NCBI GenBank assembly: GCA_009731375.1
Contig: BJOX01000211.1
Span: forward strand, 585,097 to 610,514
Direction: 5' to 3'
Origin: Paulinella micropora
Taxonomy: Eukaryota; Cercozoa; Imbricatea; Euglyphida
Length of the DNA: 25,418 nucleotides
The position numbers and the translations under genes were made by a program. Every line of letters begins with the position of its first letter. The first letter of the stretch is position 1. Below are positions 1-13,795 of the stretch, piece by piece. The notes under the pieces are model-generated. The model was not told where the DNA came from, did no database searches, and saw only the letters and a program-made list of their open reading frames with translations.

Positions 1-280
1 TTTTTTCTGCGGTATTGGGTCGCGATGACTTGAGAAAAGCCTGGATTCCTTGCAAAAAATCAGACAAAGTTGGGAAATTCTCACAGGTTTTGCGATGGCG
101 ACGATTGGCCTGGGCAAAAATATTGCCAATTTGCGAAAACGTCACGAGGCAATTTCCGTCAGGCAAGTTGATCTGAACTTTCTGAACTTTTTGCAAGCTA
201 CTACTTCTTAAAAGCTCTTTCAAAATCATTTCTACAATTATTTTGCCGCGAGCGTACAAACAGCATTATCGCGACCCAAC
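1..280. other. Upstream region of the DDE-like/SAP gene
   Basis: I see no convincing coding sequence here; small overlapping frames on both strands lack recognisable motifs. A 12-nt inverted repeat is present: ttgggtcgcgat at 15-26 and its reverse complement at 268-279, just before the proposed ATG at 281. It could be a promoter-proximal palindrome, a remnant terminal repeat, or chance. No TATA box or initiator can be assigned with confidence. Confidence 0.35.
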
Positions 281-5147
<4,867 letters not shown>

Positions 5148-5400
5148 AGATGAAAATTGGGTTTATGAAGGCAGTGATAGCGACGATAAGAGCGAGGGCG
5201 ATGAATGAATGATATTCAAGTTTGGGATCCGTTGCTTTTATAAAATAACCATCCTATAAGTAACTGCCGCCACCATGAGTCTCACTATAATGTTCTTCCG
5301 CTTAAAATTTACCAGCGATGAGTACTGAAATAAAAAACATATGTATGTATTTCTTGTGGTTCGAAATCAATTTGGGAAACTTGTGTTTAATAAAGATTAC
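5148..5400 (+). other. 3' end of the SAP gene: acidic frame and polyadenylation signals
   Basis: After the proposed stop at 5145-5147, the +1 frame stays open to TGA at 5206-5208 and encodes a very acidic, Ser-rich stretch (EEQPSEGEDENW and on). This could be the real C-terminus if there is an unrecognised splice or a one-base error. AATAAA hexamers occur at 5329-5334 and 5388-5393 and are candidate polyadenylation signals for this gene. Confidence 0.5.
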
Positions 5401-5643
5401 GCGTCTTAGCTTCCTTCTTGCAATTGGAAATTCAGTGCTAGTGAAATAATCTATCTAGCCTCTCCTTCAGGCTCACTCCGACTTGACGGATGCAGTCTTA
5501 ATATCATTGGATTTAAGAAGTTTTTTATATTACTTTTAAAGAATTATGAAGCACACCAAAAGTAGGTAGCACGTGCCAAGATGCAACAAAAATGTATGTC
5601 TTGGATGCGCGGCGTTAAAGTTGTTGTGACAAAATTGCATAAT
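5401..5643. other. Spacer with no recognised feature
   Basis: Moderately AT-rich sequence between the candidate polyadenylation signals and the tandem repeat array. No open frame of note, repeat or RNA gene was seen. Confidence 0.5.
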
Positions 5644-6790
5644 GTAGGTCTAAATCGCTAAACCAAACCGGATCCAAGTTTGTTCTTTAGAAGAGCAGGC
5701 CTGCGGGTTATGCAGAAAGTTTCTGAGTCGTAGATACCCAGCCCGCCGCGAACGCCGTGAACTAAGTATGCAGGGAGAGAACTGATAAGCTCGCAAATTA
5801 TTTCAAACAAATATGGACTCATGTTCATGCAGATACACGTGCTCGAAGACCTGCCAGACAGCCTTGCTAGTCGCGGCAGAACCGAATGACTTCGCTGCGC
5901 TTCGCGGCGGCTGCGGCTAAGTCTGCCGGGAGAGAACCTGGTGAGCCTGCCGCCATCCAGCCTCAAACGAAATATCATTTATGCATGTATTCGAAGTGTT
6001 TTCAAGTAATTATCTGTGCTTGTCATGGTCAGCAGGCTGAATTAACCCAAGCAAGGAACACATCGACAGCTGCCGCAACCGCCATGAATGAGGAAGGGAT
6101 GGCTGAACGTGTGCCAAGCTGCGGTCGATTAAGTAGTAGCCATTGATGTAGGTCTAAATTGCTAAACCAAACCGGATCCAAGTTTATTATTTAGAAGAGC
6201 AGGCCTGCGGGTTGTGCAGAAAGTTTCTGAGTCGTAGATATCCAGCCCGCCGCGAACGCTGTGAACGCCGTGAACTGAGTCTACCGGGAGAGAACCTGGT
6301 GAGCCTGCCGCCATCCAGCCTCAAACGAAACATCATTTATGCATGTACTCGAAGTGTTTTCAAGTAATTATCTGTGCTTGTCATGGTCAGCAGGCTGAAT
6401 TAACCCAAGCAAGGAACACATCGACAGCTGCCGCAACCGCCGTGAATGGGGAAGGGATGGCTGAACGTGTGCCAAGCTGCGGTCGATTAAGTAGTAGCCA
6501 TTGATGTAGGTCTAAATCGCTAAACCAAACCGGATCCAAGTTTATTATTTAGAAGAGCAGGCCTGCGGGTTGTGCAGAAGGTTTCTGTCGTAGATACCCA
6601 GCCCGCCGCGAACGCCGTGAACGCCGTGAACTAAGTCTGCCGGGAGAGAACCTGGTGAGCCTGCCGCCATCCAGCCTCAAACGAAACATCATTTATGCAT
6701 GTATTTGAAGTGTTTTCAAGTAATCATCTGTGCTTGTTATGGTCAGCAGGCTGAATTAACCCAAGCAAGGAACACAGCGACAGCTGCATT
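5644..6790. repeat. Three-copy tandem repeat, units of about 504, 358 and 285+ bp
   Basis: Units start with gtaggtctaaat at 5644, 6148 and 6506. They share an internal CCGGATCCAAGTTT, a GCCGCGAACGCCGTGAAC core, and a conserved second half (GGGAGAGAACCTGGTGAGC, then TTATGCATGTA). The first unit carries about 146 bp not present in the others, bounded by ctaagt on both sides. The third copy loses similarity near 6790. Open frames through the array, including the + frame at 5886-6146, are not conserved between copies and are not called as genes. Confidence 0.85.
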
Positions 6791-7328
6791 GAAGAAGGTA
6801 AAGGTTTGTATAAAATTGTGAAGGTGCACGCACGTTTGTCATAAATTTGTACTGGACACACTGTATATATCACGAGTAAAGCATTAGGAAGGAGCCCGGA
6901 TGCAGTATCTATGATAGGTAGCGTGAATTCAAAAAAAAAATCGCGGCAGGTGGACGCCGCGAAATGCCAAAGACACCAAAAAACACACGCCGTCAAGTTA
7001 CCAAACTTGAGAAAATCGCAAGTGTGATGTCGGACGTCATAGTCCTGCATAGATCTATCGTTTTTTACATGCTTTGTGAAGAAAACAAATTTTTTCAAAT
7101 AGTGTAAACCGCCGCCAAGCGGTTCACGGCGCCGCGAACTGACAACAACTTTCGACCGCTCGTTCTCACTCAAAACTTGTGTGACACCTAAAAGCTCTTG
7201 CAGGCCTTCAGTACTCATATGTATGAAGCTAAAAAAAAATTGAAAAAATTTCTAGCGGCCCTGCTTCGTAGCAAAGTAGAAATCAGCTCAGATAGTGTAT
7301 AGTGTACTTGAAAAGTGCGAACGTTTAT
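6791..7328. other. Region without a confident gene; weak minus-strand frame
   Basis: A minus-strand frame opens at ATG 7216-7218 and runs into the repeat array to 6724. Its first 70 or so codons look reasonably balanced, and a GTAACT donor-like site lies near 7001, so a first exon is possible. The remainder overlaps the non-coding tandem repeat. A CGCCGTGAAC motif shared with the array occurs near 7124-7137. I recognise no protein family. Confidence 0.25.
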
Positions 7329-8443
7329 TTATTTTTCAATGCCATGTCCATCTTTAGGACAGTCAGTTAATTGACATTTGACAAGACAAAAGGCAATCCT
7401 ATGGTCGGGGGAGAGGCAGTTCTAACACACGCCTTCCTCTCCCCCTTTCTGAATACTAGCTCCTGTCTGAGGTAGTTTGGGGTTCCTTCTGTTCTTAGTT
7501 GCCCCTACCAAGTTGATAGTGATAGGGTCAGACTTCGAACTTCCGGAACCTTATAGCTTACGTAATTTGCCCTGAGACACATGGCCTTGAGCCAGTTGTT
7601 CTATTACTTTTAGAAACTCTTCAAGGTTAGGTCTCTGATCAGGTAGCAAAGCTTGCCAGGTATTCTGATGGTACCTTTTGAAAGGTTGCATGTGTTTAAG
7701 CTTCTCATGATCACATCCGTCTTCATGATCTCAGGAATCACACCCATCAGCTTTTCTTGCTTCTTCAAAAGAGTAGTGTAGTTAGCTAACCACGCACTTA
7801 CCTCACTGGGTTCCTTTGGGTACGAATGATAGACTGCTTCTTGGTCCTCTTCAAACTTTATGAGGTCAAGGCCCCCATAATGTTTCTTGAGGGCCAAGAA
7901 GCAGGCTACCCCATCGGTTCCCCCCTGTTTCATAATTGCCATCACTTTCCTGTCATGAGCGCAAGATTGAAGTAAGAAAGCATAGAGGAGCCTATTCAAT
8001 CTTGCTTTCTTTTCTTTTTTCTCTCGCTCACAATAATGCTCGCTGAATCTTAATGCAAATAGCGGCTGGGGCTTGGTCCTCTCAGCTGCCATTGGCATCT
8101 TAGATTTTTGATCAGTAGGTATGATGGTTGGCGGTTCAGCAGAAGCATCTCTCTCCTCTTTCTTAACCTTAGCTGCTGCTTCTTCTTGTTCCCCTGTTCC
8201 TTCTTCTTCCTCTCCTTTAGGTGATTTAAAGGATGGGCTGATAGGAGAATCAGGGGGGATGTAGATAGATAGTGGCTTGGCTAAGGCATGAGTCTGGAAA
8301 CCTGGTATTAATGATAGAATTTCTGGGTGCGTGACACCTATTATAGATATAAAGGTGTATTCCCACAGCTCCCATTCTTTCCCATGATCATACTTAGGCG
8401 TTTTCAGCCTCATTTTGACTAAGTCAGAGTTATTAGATGCCAT
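7329..8443 (-). pseudogene. gag: Copia-type (UBN2-like) gag remnant with broken CCHC zinc knuckle
   Basis: The minus frame from ATG 8441-8443 to 7610 encodes 277 residues. It starts with a WELWEYTF-type segment, has a charged Glu/Lys linker (about residues 75-115), and then the capsid-like helices typical of copia Gag (AIMKQGGTDG...LKKHYGG, SEVSAWLANYTTLLKKQEKL). Near 7670-7685 the coding potential shifts frame, continuing as PNLEEFLKVIEQLAQGH. That frame reaches a perfect C-x2-C-x4-H-x4-C knuckle at 7386-7427 but has TAA at 7551-7553 and TAG inside the knuckle at 7422-7424. Copia Gag packages element RNA into virus-like particles. No protease, integrase or RT follows on this strand, so this is a truncated, dead copy. 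It runs opposite to the neighbouring 12-kb element. Confidence 0.75.
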
Positions 8444-8562
8444 ATTAGCGTTTCAAAGGGCGGAAGGTAAGAGAAACCTCGACTACCGGATTTGCTTTTA
8501 CTATTTCTAGTGAAGCTAGATTAGGAAGTATTTGTTCTTATTGAACAGTTCGATTAAAATTA
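8444..8562 (-). other. Leader between hairpin array and gag ATG
   Basis: About 120 bases separate the hairpin array from the gag ATG. No upstream start codon context, primer-binding site or splice signal could be assigned. It is presumed to be the transcribed leader of the gag element. Confidence 0.35.
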
Positions 8563-8699
8563 GGTGGCAGCCTTCCGCACGTTCCACCCCAGGTGTTTGT
8601 TGGCATCCTTCCGCACGTTCCAACAGTTTACCTGATTTGGTGACAGCCTTCCAGACGTCACCAGTTCATTTTTTCTGTGGTAGCCTTCCACACACCACG
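8563..8699 (-). repeat. Array of four short hairpins with conserved loop and covarying stems
   Basis: Four units start at 8563, 8599, 8639 and 8677 (period 36-40). Plus-strand stems are GGTGG/CCACC (8563-8567 with 8584-8588), GTTGG/CCAAC (8599-8603 with 8620-8624), GGTGAC/GTCACC (8639-8644 with 8657-8662) and GTGGT/ACCAC (8677-8681 with 8694-8698). Loops are 12 or 16 bases and share CCTTCC (GGAAGG on the minus strand). Stem sequences differ but stay complementary, which points to selection on a folded RNA or on dyad-symmetric protein sites. The array lies in the leader of the minus-strand gag, so an RNA role such as packaging or translation control is possible (inference). Confidence 0.8.
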
Positions 8700-9062
8700 A
8701 AAAACGCTGGAAAATGGAATAAGTGAATAAAGTTTATCAGGCTTTACTATCACGCTTCAAGGCTTCATAACCTGTTAGACTACTGTACTAAACCGGAGTC
8801 AAATATAAGCTGAGTAGATCGTCTGCAAGTTAAACTTTATTAGAAGAACGCGCCAAGGCAAAGAGCGGGAACGTATTAGGCCGGACACACGTAATGGCTC
8901 TAACGACACGCATTACATATGTCCACCGAATTAATTTATTGTATTAATATGGTCTAACGTTCGTTATACAGCAGTGATTGTGCTATGAGTCAAGAGAACA
9001 AAAATGTCATCGGCATGACGTTGATCTGCATCAGGTCTCAGCATGACCTTAAACTGCGAATG

Positions 9063-9102
<40 letters not shown>

Positions 9103-9380
9103 TTCATGTTTTTTCTTTTTGTATCATCTCTCTTGATACCGGGCCTCTTTCATTTCACCTCTTCTGCTTCCCACTCAGCTCTACGACTCTGAGTGGCAAG
9201 TATTAATATTCTGTTACAACAGTGCTTGCGTAAAAAAAAATAATAAAATTAATAATAAATAAAATTTAAAAAAAAGTCTCCAGAAGTATTCTATTATTCT
9301 AACGGGCCGGTCAAAAACAGTGAAAAGTCAACGGTAGTGATTTTGGCCGGTCGTTAAAGTGCTCAGTCTGATAGGATATT
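8700..9380. other. AT-rich intergenic or LTR-like sequence with a poly-T tract
   Basis: No supportable gene. A T run of 35 bases lies at 9064-9098 and A-rich sequence at 9231-9273. This would be the place for the LTR of the minus-strand gag element, but no matching second copy was found in the window. The upstream limit of the plus-strand element's 5' LTR may also fall here. Confidence 0.4.
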
Positions 9381-9580
9381 GGTGGTTCATTCAAATTCCT
9401 CGGCACGGACTTCATGGTAATTTTCAAGGATGGAACGGACGAGACTCTGTGGATATTGCCGGGTCACGGTGGTTCATTCAAATTCCCACTGACAGATTTC
9501 ATGGTAATTTTCATAGATGACAAGGACGGGGATGGATACGCCGGACGATTCTGTCGAATTGAAGTTCTCATGAACTCTGT
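9381..9580. repeat. Imperfect duplication with a 97-bp period
   Basis: The segments starting at 9381 and 9478 both begin ggtggttcattcaaattcc and share ttcatggtaattttca about 30 bases later. Similarity fades after about 55 bases. The duplication lies just upstream of the part of the 5' LTR that can be matched to the 3' LTR and may belong to the LTR; the equivalent part of the 3' copy is lost in the gap at 21199-21208. Confidence 0.65.
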
Positions 9581-9627
9581 GAGGATCGCCAATTTTACAC
9601 GTGTCGGAATGACTACCGTACCGGACC

Positions 9628-10026
9628 GAAACATTAATATTGTGTTAAACTTTCTTCATTTTTACTTCAAGTTTACACTTCTATTTTTAGTTCCGTTACT
9701 TCATTTTTCCGTTTATTTATCAAATGTCATAACTTGTAGTTGTTACGTTTTCAACTGCCGTTAACAGATCAATTTATTTCCCTTTACAGCTAGCTTTTTA
9801 GAAAAAGCTTGACTATTGCCTTTTTCCCCATATCTGAACTTTTATTCCTTTGACCGCTTTTTCCGGTCTTCAGTCATACTTTATTTCCTTGGACCGTGTT
9901 TTCCTGTTTCCAGTCAACACCCCAAGTAAAATGGTAAAACAAGTCAGATAGGTTAGTTAAAGTGGTAATACTTAACATATTTTCCTTTATTTTCCTCAGA
10001 CCAACTTGAACAACTCCAACTGCTAC
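9628..10026 (+). repeat. 5' LTR (matched portion)
   Basis: It matches 21209-21615 nearly end to end, from gaaacattaatattgtg to caactgctac. Differences include a 3-base insertion, several small indels around 9820-9850, and scattered substitutions. The true 5' end is probably upstream, because the 3' copy is interrupted by an assembly gap at exactly this point. No TG...CA termini or clear primer-binding site could be assigned. Confidence 0.8.
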
Positions 10027-10951
10027 GTGAAGATTCCGGCACCAGCGGCCGCGGTGGCTCCTACCATGAGCCCAACTCGCCCCCCGCTGGCAGGAGCAAC
10101 GACTTCGACCACGACTACGACTACGACTACGGCTACAGTTACGGCAGCGACGATGCCTCCGGCTACGGCGGCAGCATCATCATCGCGCTTCATGGCTGCC
10201 CCCGCCCCGGTAAGGTTCCCCCCAACTGGCTCCCAACGCTTTGGTGGTCCCATCACAGCCTTCCCAGGTCGACCCTCTCGCCCTTCAGGAAGTAGTTTGG
10301 GCCCCATAGGCGGGTCAGAGGCACAGCGTTCTCTGTTTTCTCGACCGAGACCGACTGCTGATGGGGCATTTTCCTCACTAGCACCAGGGTATGGTTCATC
10401 CCCGACCCCGAGGTTTTCTCAACGGAGCCCAAGCTTCCCGGGATCATTCGCCTCCCCTCCGGACTCCCGGTACGAAGACAGCGGCGCGCTTTTTGTCTCC
10501 CCATACGGAAGGGTAGTCGAGGAGGAAGAAGAGTCGAAAGGCCCTCTGTTCTCTTTCTCTCCAGAGCGAGGAGCAGAGCCAGCCGACGGTGACAGCCTGC
10601 CCCTATCCCCCGAGTCGGGCAGTCCTCAAGCCAACCCAGTTCTGCCCCTCCACGTATTGTGACTTTCTCCACAGTTAGGCAATTGCTCCCGCCAGCTGGT
10701 GGGAGCGACGAAGATGGAGAGACCGGGACGGCGGTCGGGAAACCGCAGCCTCCGCAGCGGTCACGCCAGAGGTAGCAGGAACGGCTCTAGCCGGCCCAGC
10801 TGCCCCGACGATCGAAGCGGAGGAGGACAACCCATCTGGGAGTACAGCGACAACTAGTGCATCCTCTAGTAGTGGCGAGCAGCCCTCGTCGAGTAGTTCC
10901 GAGCCATCATGCACCCGGAATGGTATACGTTTTAGTGGCAGCACCGTCCTT
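10006..10951 (+). pseudogene. gag: Gag N-terminal Pro/Ser/Thr-rich region, frameshifted
   Basis: The frame open from 10006 to 10662 encodes a low-complexity Pro/Ser/Thr/Ala protein with a Thr run near the start, made by TACGAC-like repeats at about 10100-10135. It ends at a stop, but similar sequence continues in the next frame (APPRIVTFSTVRQLLPPAGG, about 10637-10700) and then in a third (ETAASAAVTPEVAGTALAGP, about 10737-10800) that joins the capsid-like frame. At least two frameshifts are therefore present. The ATG at 10006 lies inside the LTR copy, so the true start is uncertain. Confidence 0.5.
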
Positions 10952-11377
10952 ATGATGGTGGCGCCATTTGAGTTAGGTACCGAACGACGACAACGTCGTC
11001 TGAGGGAGATCAAAAAGCTCAAGTTCGACCATGTATCATTAGGATACACCTTGCGCTTGTTTCTTTCAAATCTTTCCCTTTTTATGACCCAGTCTGAGGC
11101 CGAGATCTTCCTCAACGCGTGGTCGGCAAGAACTTCTTCCAAAGACTCCTACATGAAGTCTCTGCAGCTCTTGCCATGGATCTGGCTGGACTACCGAGTA
11201 GACTCACGATGGAAAATCGACATCGTCTACGACGTTACCAAGCCTTTCGGCCCGAGTTACAGGAATGACATGAAGCGACGGTCGAAAGAGAACTTGGCCA
11301 ATTATATCACGCGTTTACAGAAGCTCTTCAGGCAGCTGCAGAACGAAGGCATTGTGGCCGAGGAATCCCATAAGTAG
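10952..11377 (+). pseudogene. gag: Gag capsid-like segment
   Basis: The frame (open well upstream of 10952) encodes a helical, charged protein with FLSNLSLFMTQSEAEIFLNA and then NLANYITRLQKLFRQLQNE. This resembles the aromatic- and Leu-rich helices of retrotransposon Gag capsids, where E-x-L-x-x-F/Y-x-x-R-type segments are common. It stops at 11375-11377 and coding continues at 11405 in another frame. Family assignment rests on position and composition more than on a diagnostic motif. Confidence 0.45.
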
Positions 11378-11404
11378 GAGGTAGCCCGGCGATGTGTCTC
11401 CCCT

Positions 11405-12480
11405 ATGGAGATACAGCACATAGAGGCCCTGCAGATAGAAAGGAAGAAGCGGGGCATTGCGCCGACACGCACTTTGGAAGAGATGAAGTACCTCATCCTC
11501 AAGGCTAACCCGCGTACCTTGACGGATTGGGACCCCAAGATGATCCTGACGGCACCGGATTCCGACTACGGCAGGCGCCCTCCTCGTAAGGAGAGGGCCA
11601 AGGAGAGCACGAGGAAGCCAAGAACCAAGTGGCCCCGCGACATCCCCTCGGGTAGTCAGCTGCAGGTCGTGGCGAGGCAAGCTCCATCGTCCCATCATCA
11701 GAGAAAGCCGAAGTCTGGCCAAGGCCCGGACCAACGCAAGGGCTCTGCGCCTTCGAGTTCGTCAGGCGGGCGTATAACCAAGACTGCACGGTTTTCTGGG
11801 GCCAACGCGATCAAGATCGCCAAGCCGGCCCAGTGGACGAAGGACCCCGCCAAGGAGAACCCCACCCCGCACAACAAGAGCTCCGAGCCCTGCGTCTACT
11901 GTCAACACTTCGGCAAGGTCGATAAACCAAATCATACACTCGAAGTCTGTAGGACACGCACGCGCGATCTGGAGAAGGGGCTCAACTCGCATTGGTGCCC
12001 CCCTCGGGCCGGGAAGCAACGCGCTGGCCCCGGACAGAAGGATCGACGCGGAAAGGACCGCAAGGAACGCAAGGATGCCCCTATGGCGGCAGCGATGGCG
12101 GCTCAAGCGACGGTAGACGACCCTAGTCAGGTAAGCACCCATAATATATTGGACGACGGGACTGACACGGCTCTTGAATGCCGTTATGTCGCTCCCGTAC
12201 GACCTCGTAAGGGAAATGTCCTCCAAGGACGGGTCCTGGCTATTGCCGGACTGGATCAGATCGCCGACAAGGCTATCGACATCTTTGTCATAATTGACAC
12301 TGGATGTAATACCTTGGGGCTGATCCACCCACGCTTGTCCTCCAAGATGGGCCTGACTGAAATGGATTTGCCCATCCTGACAGCCCGCACGGCTCAAGGG
12401 ATCATAACTATGGTGAGAGGCATACGTCTCTACATCCAAGTCCTCCCTACAAGAGGCTGGGATGAGATTTACCTTTACAC
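11405..12480 (+). pseudogene. gag-pro: Gag nucleocapsid and N-terminal half of aspartic protease
   Basis: The frame encodes a basic, Ser/Lys/Arg-rich region, then a zinc-knuckle-like C-x2-C-x10-H-x4-C (11891-11950, CVYC...H...C). It continues to FVIIDTGCNTLGLI, where DTG (12296-12304) is the retropepsin catalytic motif. Retropepsin dimers cleave Gag-Pol. Around 12460-12480 the protease switches to the frame that carries DVLLG; the original frame runs on to 12640 as non-homologous sequence. The x10 spacing is much longer than the x4 of the classical retroviral knuckle. Confidence 0.7.
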
Positions 12481-12968
12481 CTCCCAGCATGTTTCCCCCG
12501 GGAGCGGATGTTCTGCTTGGCACTGCCCTTATCATGCAGGCCAACATATCCACGGATGCCCTTTTCACCCGTATGGCAGCTGGCCAACAGTGGCCGGCCG
12601 TGCCGACACGGGCGGAGAACGAACAAATCCTCTTGGATGAGTTTGAGATCCTGACCCCGCCCCGACAGGCCAGCGAGACTGTCAATCAGGTTTTGCGAAG
12701 CAGGACAATCCTAAGAGATGGTCCCTGCCAACAGTTGGTCACGCTGATGGACCTCCCCTCGGATGATAACGAGGAGGAAGCCCAAAAGCAAGACCTTAAG
12801 GAATGTCCTTTTAGTCTCCTCCCTTTGGTGGCGATCACCACTGACGGGAGTGATGATGAAGAGGAACAGGAAGAAAAAGAAGAAAGCGAAGAGAAGACGA
12901 GACGGCGGAGAAGCAGGAGGACAGTACTGATCGTACATCCCCCACACCGCGACAGACACGATCTCTGA
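12462..12968 (+). pseudogene. pro: Protease C-terminal half (DVLLG) and acidic linker
   Basis: This frame starts after the frameshift and contains GADVLLGTALIM at about 12504-12540, equivalent to the hydrophobic-hydrophobic-G motif near the C-terminus of retropepsins. A Glu/Asp-rich then Arg-rich tail follows. From about 12880 the neighbouring frame (DETAEKQEDSTDRTSP and on) looks more natural and leads into the frame beginning at 13049, so another frameshift is likely. Confidence 0.6.
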
Positions 12969-13048
12969 CCACAGCGGCCCGACTGGACCGTACACCGGTC
13001 TCAGCTTTTCCGATCACGGGTCTTCCCCCAATACGCGAGGAGGAGGAC

Positions 13049-13795
13049 GTGACTCCTCAGGGACCACCGTCACCTAGTAAGACGGCGACGCCAGCCCAAG
13101 CTGATCTTGAAGGAGCAACCGCTTCAAGCTCAAGCTCGAGTTCTTCGAGCTCGGGGCAAGGTCACCGGGCCACGCAAGCCTCACAAGAGACTCCCGTAGG
13201 ACCATCACCCACTCCCTCCACCGCGTCTCCTAGCAAGTGGGCACGCAAGCCCGGATCGGCCGCTACGCCTAGCCGATTAGGACCTAGGGAGTCTCCCATA
13301 GAACCTACTTTCTCACCGACAACTCCCGCTCACTCGCCCGCTTTGTCGAACGTCACGTCACCGTCTCCCCCCGGCGCTAAGGCACAACCAGGTGCTAGCG
13401 TTACATCGCCCGCTCTCTCGAACGTCACGTCTCCTAACGCACTAATTTCTCCTCCAAGACCGACTCGGTTGAAGAGGGAGCTTATAGTGATAGATGGCAC
13501 GACCCCGGCGGCGACGTCGTCGTCAGGGACACCGGCGCGTCAAACCGCTTCACCTGAACCACTATCACAAGCTAGCTCCTCATCGTCCTCCCTGCCGCGA
13601 TCGCTTCCGCAATCTCCTATACCAGGATTGCCACAATTTTGGACACAGGGATCACAGCGATCATTGGGGTTTTCTCTCATGTCCTGCCGCTATGGATCAA
13701 TCTCCCCTAGCGCAGCTCGAACCTTTCCACAAGGAGATTCGAATCTGACTAACTTTCAGCTCATAGCGGTCCGAGGCCGCGCTATACTGGCATGA
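13049..13795 (+). CDS. Ser/Pro-rich low-complexity segment of the LTR element
   Basis: The frame encodes about 248 residues rich in Ser, Pro, Thr and Ala. It has a Ser run near residues 26-35 and two copies of SPALSNVTSP (about 13336 and 13411). The frame is open upstream of 13049 to about 12890, so the listed start is not a true initiation site. It ends at TGA 13793-13795, overlapping an ATG at 13792. No enzyme motif is seen; it resembles a linker or disordered region of the polyprotein. Confidence 0.4.
   Translation: MTPQGPPSPSKTATPAQADLEGATASSSSSSSSSSGQGHRATQASQETPVGPSPTPSTASPSKWARKPGSAATPSRLGPRESPIEPTFSPTTPAHSPALSNVTSPSPPGAKAQPGASVTSPALSNVTSPNALISPPRPTRLKRELIVIDGTTPAATSSSGTPARQTASPEPLSQASSSSSSLPRSLPQSPIPGLPQFWTQGSQRSLGFSLMSCRYGSISPSAARTFPQGDSNLTNFQLIAVRGRAILA

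Noticed and set aside
5886-6146. 86-codon plus-strand frame in the tandem repeat
   Set aside because: Not conserved in the other repeat units, which carry indels and different frames.
6724-7218. 164-codon minus-strand frame
   Set aside because: Its second half overlaps the non-coding tandem repeat and no family is recognised; only a possible first exon, so it was described but not called as a gene.
8563-8699. CRISPR-like array
   Set aside because: Units are hairpins with varying stems and a conserved loop, not identical repeats with unique spacers, and the context is eukaryotic.
8532-8726. 64-codon plus-strand frame over the hairpin array
   Set aside because: The repeated PSARS text comes from the hairpin units; stem covariation is better explained by structure than by coding.
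10054-10064. tggctcctacc as a tRNA primer-binding site
   Set aside because: It lies about 28 bases past the LTR end and I cannot match it confidently to a tRNA 3' end.
10023-10672. Minus-strand frames opposite the Gag N-terminus
   Set aside because: Low-complexity shadows of a GC-rich Pro/Ser/Thr coding region; the element's coding strand is plus.
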